Below are positions 44,703 to 49,533 of a DNA stretch of 49,533 nt, one piece after another. The notes under the pieces were generated by a model. The model was not told the origin of the DNA. It worked only from the letters and a program-made list of their open reading frames with translations, and ran no database searches. Location: the NCBI GenBank assembly GCA_014885115.2, contig WKLE02005005.1:1-49533 (forward strand), given 5' to 3'. Position 1 is the first letter of the stretch, and each line of letters opens with the position of its first letter. Source of the DNA: Asterionellopsis glacialis. Its lineage: Eukaryota; Bacillariophyta; Plagiogrammaphyceae; Rhaphoneidales; Asterionellopsidaceae. Made by a program: the position numbers and the translations under genes.

Positions 44703-45377
44703 TTAATCTTGCATAAATTGTGCTGTAAAAGTTCCAACACTTTGTCTTGGACCACTTCCTCTTGCACCAATTTCGGCTCGTCCTGTTTCTATTGTGCCTT
44801 TCATTATACGGTTTGGTCCACCGGCTGAATCCAACGTCCCTTGAAATATCAATACATCGTCTTGTCCATCTGTACCATCAATGGTAAATGATACTGTTAC
44901 AATTGTGTTATCTTTTTTAGCTGATACATATTTCCATGGGACAGCACCTACGCCTAAAAGTATAGACGAATCCTTCAAAGATCGTAATTCAACATCACCA
45001 TTTTTTAAGAATACAAGTTGTCCCTCAGATGGACCTACTGATCCTTCATATTTCCAATTTCCTATAAATGATTTAGCACCCACAAGTGGTTCAAACCGAC
45101 CTAATAATGGTACTTGTGGCGATGATGATGACGATGAAGAATCATCAGCAGCATATACTTTTTGAGGGCTTTGTATTACTGCAGAGGCAATGATTGGCGT
45201 TGTAATTAGTTTGCCTAGGTGATTGAATGCAGCACGACGACAAGGTCTTGCAGTAGGTATTATAGGTGGAATCATCTTATCGAACGATGAAGGGCGGAAA
45301 CTACGTACATCCAGTGACGTAACTTTTGATAAACAACATAGCAAAGGAACCAAGGCAAGTAGGAAATGTCTTATCAT
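44703..45377 (-). CDS. Predicted thylakoid-lumen protein with Tat-type signal
   Basis: 224 residues, single exon, ATG 45377-45375. The first 22 residues form a signal peptide (MIRHFLLALVPLLCCLSKVTS). Then comes a basic stretch with twin Arg (CRRAAFNHLGKLITTPIIA) and a cleavage-like VYAADD, suggesting plastid import followed by Tat transfer to the lumen. The mature part alternates short strands (GNWKYEGSVGPSEGQLVFLK, DVELRSLKDSSILLG, TIVTVSFTIDG), which suggests an all-beta fold, and ends GTFTAQFMQD. I do not recognise the family. Its 3' end converges on the secreted-protein gene with 63 bp between stops. Confidence 0.75.
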   Translation of the reverse strand: MIRHFLLALVPLLCCLSKVTSLDVRSFRPSSFDKMIPPIIPTARPCRRAAFNHLGKLITTPIIASAVIQSPQKVYAADDSSSSSSSPQVPLLGRFEPLVGAKSFIGNWKYEGSVGPSEGQLVFLKNGDVELRSLKDSSILLGVGAVPWKYVSAKKDNTIVTVSFTIDGTDGQDDVLIFQGTLDSAGGPNRIMKGTIETGRAEIGARGSGPRQSVGTFTAQFMQD

Positions 45378-46334
45378 GATTTCAAAAAATCTAAATTCGA
45401 AAGTTGCACCAGGTAACGGGATTAATTGGGAGAAAGACGGAAAGAGTAGGAGGTGGTGTATTATAGCATATATATCTTGTTGCTGTTACTTTGAGACGTT
45501 CCTTCTGGCTGCGTGATCTCGATCTGTTGACGTTTTTGTGAACCCGTCCAAAAATTCAAAGAAAAAAAATGAAGTCCGTTCGTCCATACGTCATTATTAT
45601 TCAGACATGCATCTTTTCAAGATGCAAATACGATCTCTATTTTTGTCAGGGTGTCCCATTCAAAAGAGGTTGGGGTGTTCAGTACACGTTCTCTTTTGAA
45701 AAAGGTTCGATAGCTGTATCTGCGTCTACGGAATCGCAGTTTCTGATCAATATGTGTATCCCCCTTTTTTGAACGTAGAATCTGCAACGCACTTAAGTAA
45801 TATACGTCTTCGCGACATAAGTAATAAGACTCAACTTCAATTATGCCGGCACTTCCGATGAAATTCTCGGAAGTTTGTGATGCGAACCCTGCACTTGCAT
45901 GAAAATGAGAACTGATTGGTAAAAATAAAATTTTGACGATCCAATCACAGATCGCAAGTACCGGAACGTATCTTTCAGAGCATGTGGTTGACATCAGTGT
46001 TCTTTGGAAAGTACATTGAATTGCGACATGAAAAGACGCTCCTCAAGTATTGGTAAGATACTAACTAATGTAAAACGATTTGCAACCGTTCATTCGGGAG
46101 TCTCTTCTTGGTATGCTCTCGTTTACTTCAACTGAAAGGGTCCTATGATAGGACCTACCACATCTGTACTGCGATATGCAAGTTCTTTGGCTTCTTGCGA
46201 CTGCGAGATCTTTCGTTGAACTCCAAAAAAGATTTTCGTCCTTGCTCCCTCCCCATAAAAACTTGTCGTTTACAGTTCTCATCCAACTGTTTTTATAGCA
46301 ACCGGCAAAACGAAACTAAAAGTCAAGATTCACC
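45378..46334. other. Divergent intergenic region
   Basis: Between the lumen protein (-) and the mitochondrial membrane protein (+). A 125-codon minus frame (45617-45994) and a 67-codon plus frame (45569-45772) overlap here; neither has a recognisable signal or family and I treat both as chance. CpG is normal. Confidence 0.45.
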
Positions 46335-47148
46335 ATGTTGTTTACTAAGGCTTCTTCATCTCTCTTTGCCAAGACTTTTGCCAGGAGAGCCATGTCCACT
46401 TCAGCCGAGGCTGCTTCTGAAGCTTCATCTTCATCTGGACTTGCCACAGCTGTTGGAACTACCTTCGTTACTTATATGACGGCTGATTATTTGTCGAACT
46501 TTATTCAACATCCTACTCAAATGGTACGTCATTCTTCTATACTTTCTGGTGTCGTAGAGATGTCAACTTTTGATCATCGGTCGCCCTCTCATACTCTCTT
46601 CCGATATTCAATTTTTGTACATAAAACAGATGGATTATGGTTTCTTCAATAAGTTTATCGGTCGCGAAGTTGATCAAGCCTTTTGGGGTACCCGTACTGA
46701 GCATATTGTCGGTGTTGCTGCTGCATTGGCAGTGACTGACCATGCATCACAAAATATCTTTTCCAAGTATTTGGGACGTCCATTATGCTTTGCCAAGTCA
46801 CCAGCCGCCTTCGTCGCCCATACGTTCTTCTTTATCTTTACAGGTGTATTGGGTTATTGTGCTGCTGATGCAGCCTTGAATCCTTTGCATGAAGGCAAAC
46901 GTATGGAAACCTTCAAGAGTGATGCCTATTCCACCTACATTGGTACATGTACAGCATGGTTTGAACCCTACGTTCCTGGTACTCTTGCTTTGGCTGCAGG
47001 ACCTGCCATTGCTGGAACTTGGGCTGGATCTGCATTGTTACCTGCCACACTTGCCTACTCTACTGTTAAGGGAGTTGGTTGGTATGATTGGGGTGATGCT
47101 GGTTTGAGTGACCATGAGAAGAGACTCAATGGCTTGTCCAATGAATAA
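46335..47148 (+). CDS. Predicted mitochondrial membrane protein of unknown function
   Basis: Model: exons 46335-46523 and 46630-47148, GT-AG intron, 235 residues. The start MLFTKASSSLFAKTFARRAM is basic, Ser/Ala-rich and lacks acidic residues, typical of a mitochondrial presequence. Hydrophobic or small-residue stretches follow: ATAVGTTFVTYMTADYL, EHIVGVAAALAVTDHA, AAFVAHTFFFIFTGVLGYCAA, YVPGTLALAAGPAIAGTWAG and LLPATLAYSTVKGVG. The conserved-looking loops DYGFFNKFIGREVDQAFWG and SDHEKRLNG give no family hit that I know. Probably an inner-membrane protein; function open. Confidence 0.75.
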
Positions 47149-47592
47149 ATGTTCCCCCAAATGATCCCAAACAAAATCACTTCATGTCGACATGACCTCA
47201 GATGTCATCTTTTGAAAAAGTGATGATTTCATTTTATTTTAGTGGTGGCAGGCAGGGATGACGACGAGAGTGTTTTGTGTGAAAAACGAGAAAAAGTATT
47301 TTGCTTCTTTGTGAGTAATTTCGGGAAATAGTTTAAAGAAAAAAAGATGAGTTAGAAGAAAAGAGAAAAAAAGAAAGAGAGAAGTTTGTTTCATTAGTAT
47401 AAAAAATCCAAAAAGATTTATTTTGTACAAGTAAGGAAAAGAAAATAAAAAGAATAGTGTATTGTGTAATTGTAAGATTTTGCAAGCCAAAAATTAAAAA
47501 AAAATGGAAACATACACCCTGTTGTTCTATTGTTTTCATTATTCGATGACTTTTTTTCATCCAGCCTTCGTGTACCAGCAAGAAACACTTTT
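47149..47592. other. Convergent 3' intergenic region, A-rich
   Basis: 444 bp between stops of the membrane protein (+) and the ketoacyl synthase (-). It has long A-rich runs on the plus strand, giving T-rich spurious frames on the other. Nothing else seen. Confidence 0.5.
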
Positions 47593-49062
47593 TTATTTGT
47601 CATCGTCGTTGTTGTATTGTGTAAAGACAAGACTTGCATTTGTCCCACCAAAACCAAAGCTATTGCTCATTGCGACCTGAAGTTGTCGATTTGTAATGTT
47701 TCGAGATTCTTCTCTGACATGTTGGAATTGAATCTCATCAGCATCCTCATATTCTTCCAAATTTCGTGTAGCAGGAATTCTCCCATGAATCAATGCCATA
47801 ACTGTAAAGGCAGCTTCAGCTGCACCTGCAGCTCCTAGCAAATGCCCTGTAGCCCCTTTCGTACTACTTACATACAAATCATATTCTCGACTAGTAGCAC
47901 TACGTCTTGATGATGGTGACGACGAATCACCACCAGTCATCATGAGTGTATCATTGATGGCAGCACTTTCAATTTCATCACCCATAGGTGTAGACGTTGC
48001 ATGAGCATTCACATAATCTACTTGATCGACATGAAGGCCCGCATTGGCAAGAGCTGTGAGCATAGCACGTTTGGCGCCACGCCCTTCCGGATCTGGCGAT
48101 GTTATGTGATACCCATCACCTGTTAAACCGTATCCACGTAATTCAGCAAGGATGGGCACACCACGCTGTTTGGCATGTTCCAACTCTTCTAAAACTAATA
48201 TAGCAGATCCTTCACCCATAACAAAACCATCACGATGTTTATCAAATGGTCGTGATGCATGAGATGGGTCAGCAAAGGTAGTTGATAAGGCGCGTAATCT
48301 GCAAAATCCAGCCATTGATAATGGATCAATACATGCTTCAGCACCACCAGCTAACATAATATCAGCATCACCGTATTGTATACATCTCATGGCATCACCT
48401 ATCGAATGAGCACTTGCTGCACAAGCAGTTGAAGCTGCATGATTTGGTCCGTATAGTTTGTATTGTAATCCCAATCGCCCAGCTGCTGAATTTGCCAATA
48501 CTTTGGGTACAAAATGTGGACTTAGCCGACGAATACTTTCATTTTCGTAGACTGTCCGTGATGCTTCCACAACTTCCCGTACACTTGACATACCACTACC
48601 CACACATACGCCCACACGTTCTCTTCGTCTTCTTGATTCTTCTGATTCCTCATCATCATTGACAACATTTAACCATTCTTTTAATTTGGATTGCCGTACA
48701 GCTTCTTCACCAGCTTGCAAGGCAAATTGGATAAACCTTGATGTTCGTGAATCATATGGTACATTGGGTATTGGTGCAGCAACCTGGCATGGCAATGTTT
48801 TTGCAATTTTGAATTCATTGTCAAATATTGGTGTAGGCAAACCTTGTAATTTTAATGCATTTTCTAAAGATACCATTGCACAATGATTGTTATAACCCTT
48901 TTGATTTTGTTGCTGGTCTACAGGAACACCAACTAACGTGTCCCATGATTCTAGCAATGTTTGTCCTAAAGGCGTGATAGCACCCATACCTGTCACAACT
49001 ACTCGTCGCAGCGAAGCACTTTTGGGTACTGCTGCTGCAGCAGTCATGGCATTAGGGTTCAT
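47593..49062 (-). CDS. 3-oxoacyl-ACP synthase II, mitochondrial type (KAS/FabF)
   Basis: Condensing enzyme of type-II fatty-acid synthesis, elongating acyl-ACP with malonyl-ACP. 489 residues from the ATG 49062-49060. Motifs: VVVTGMGAITPLG at the N-terminus, GPNHAASTACAASAHSIGDA with the nucleophile Cys near 214, VNAHATSTPMGDE with His near 354, STKGATGHLLGAAGA with Lys/His near 402/407, and MSNSFGFGGTNASLV at the end. The GPNHA...SAHSIGDA and DADIMLAGGAEACIDPLSMAGF forms are closer to mitochondrial KAS (OXSM) than to plastid KAS I. The same frame stays open to 49149 and encodes a basic, Ser-rich stretch that looks like a presequence but has no ATG and is preceded by TAG, so a 5' exon may be missed. 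A short acidic insert (DDEESEESRRRRERV) lies near 136-150. Confidence 0.92.
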   Translation of the reverse strand: MNPNAMTAAAAVPKSASLRRVVVTGMGAITPLGQTLLESWDTLVGVPVDQQQNQKGYNNHCAMVSLENALKLQGLPTPIFDNEFKIAKTLPCQVAAPIPNVPYDSRTSRFIQFALQAGEEAVRQSKLKEWLNVVNDDEESEESRRRRERVGVCVGSGMSSVREVVEASRTVYENESIRRLSPHFVPKVLANSAAGRLGLQYKLYGPNHAASTACAASAHSIGDAMRCIQYGDADIMLAGGAEACIDPLSMAGFCRLRALSTTFADPSHASRPFDKHRDGFVMGEGSAILVLEELEHAKQRGVPILAELRGYGLTGDGYHITSPDPEGRGAKRAMLTALANAGLHVDQVDYVNAHATSTPMGDEIESAAINDTLMMTGGDSSSPSSRRSATSREYDLYVSSTKGATGHLLGAAGAAEAAFTVMALIHGRIPATRNLEEYEDADEIQFQHVREESRNITNRQLQVAMSNSFGFGGTNASLVFTQYNNDDDK

Positions 49063-49533
49063 ATTTTTTTGTGATGAAGTTTTTTGCTTTGACAAGGAAA
49101 ATGCAGGAAACAAATTTCTTCTTCTTTTCCGCCCTCCACTAGAAAACAATCTCTAGAGATTTCTCTCTGGTACAGGAGATGATAGTTAGTGGTTTGATAC
49201 AGGCTGTGAAAATCAATCAAAGTGCTCAGCACTTTGATAAGAGCACTTCGATTGATTTCAATTGGGATTTAATGAAGTTGTTCGTATGAATATGGTGCCT
49301 TGTGACGACAAAAAATCATGGTGATTGTCAAATAATGGTGAATGATCATGATGACACTCGAGTGAAGCGACCGCAGACCGTAGACCTGAGACCCAACATG
49401 CAGAAAGATGAAAATAGTCTAACAGGGGTTATTTAGGGCTAGTAGTGATAGTCACAAGCTGGATGGCATTACCAGATACCTTGGTAATGGTAGTCTACTG
49501 TGTTAAATGGGGGGCGACTCTCTTAGGACTTAC
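49063..49533. other. 5' flank of the ketoacyl synthase gene to the window end
   Basis: Probable leader and promoter of the KAS gene, with an 18-bp inverted repeat at 49210-49258. An approximate inverted repeat ATTACCAGATACCTTGGTAAT occurs near 49469. No gene seen before the window ends. Confidence 0.5.
49210..49258. repeat. 18-bp inverted repeat with 13-nt loop
   Basis: Left arm 49210-49227 (AAATCAATCAAAGTGCTC) pairs with right arm 49241-49258 with one mismatch in 18. The loop contains another AGCACTTT, allowing an alternative smaller hairpin. It lies about 150 bp upstream of the KAS start codon. Confidence 0.8.

Noticed and set aside
45617..45994. 125-codon minus-strand frame between two genes
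   Set aside because: No signal, domain or repeat, and an overlapping plus-strand frame is equally open. Could still be a small gene, but nothing supports it.

Overview
The window looks like nuclear DNA of a diatom or a close secondary-plastid stramenopile. The coding genes are compact, with few, short GT-AG introns. Several proteins begin with a signal peptide cleaved just before a Phe (the plastid-import signature of this group) followed by a transit or lumen-targeting segment. The neighbourhood mixes a thylakoid-lumen PsbP-type protein, a YGGT protein, DDB1 and a mitochondrial-type ketoacyl synthase. I cannot name the species.

Layout. 1-7,440: a three-exon clan-86-type cytochrome P450 (+), a five-exon PhoA-type alkaline phosphatase (-), then a repeat-bearing spacer. 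7,440-21,945: a foreign-looking block with decayed transposase-like ORFs, no intact gene and almost no CpG dinucleotides. 22,415-32,516: a small membrane protein (-), a DUF1499 lumen protein (+), a YGGT membrane protein (+), and two tandem paralogous TPR proteins (-). 35,664-49,062: DDB1 (+), a PsbP-family protein (-), an aspartyl beta-hydroxylase-like membrane enzyme (+), a small secreted or GPI-anchored protein (+), a Tat-type lumen protein (-), a predicted mitochondrial membrane protein (+), and 3-oxoacyl-ACP synthase (-).

How genes relate. There are no operons, as expected for a eukaryote. Neighbours are arranged as convergent pairs with short shared 3' spacers (DDB1/PsbP-like 183 bp; secreted protein/lumen protein 63 bp) and divergent pairs with longer promoters. 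Four plastid-targeted genes lie within about 21 kb. No tRNA, rRNA or CRISPR was seen.

The most unusual signal is the CpG desert at 7,440-21,945: roughly 30 CpG in about 14.4 kb by eye, with normal CpG on both sides. Repeats inside it differ at CpG-to-CpA/TpG positions and several reading frames are closed by TGA. This fits cytosine methylation plus deamination of a silenced mobile element. A second signal is an 11-bp odd palindrome, GTACC(A/T)GGTAC, scattered through intergenic DNA and concentrated near 23.3-23.6 kb.
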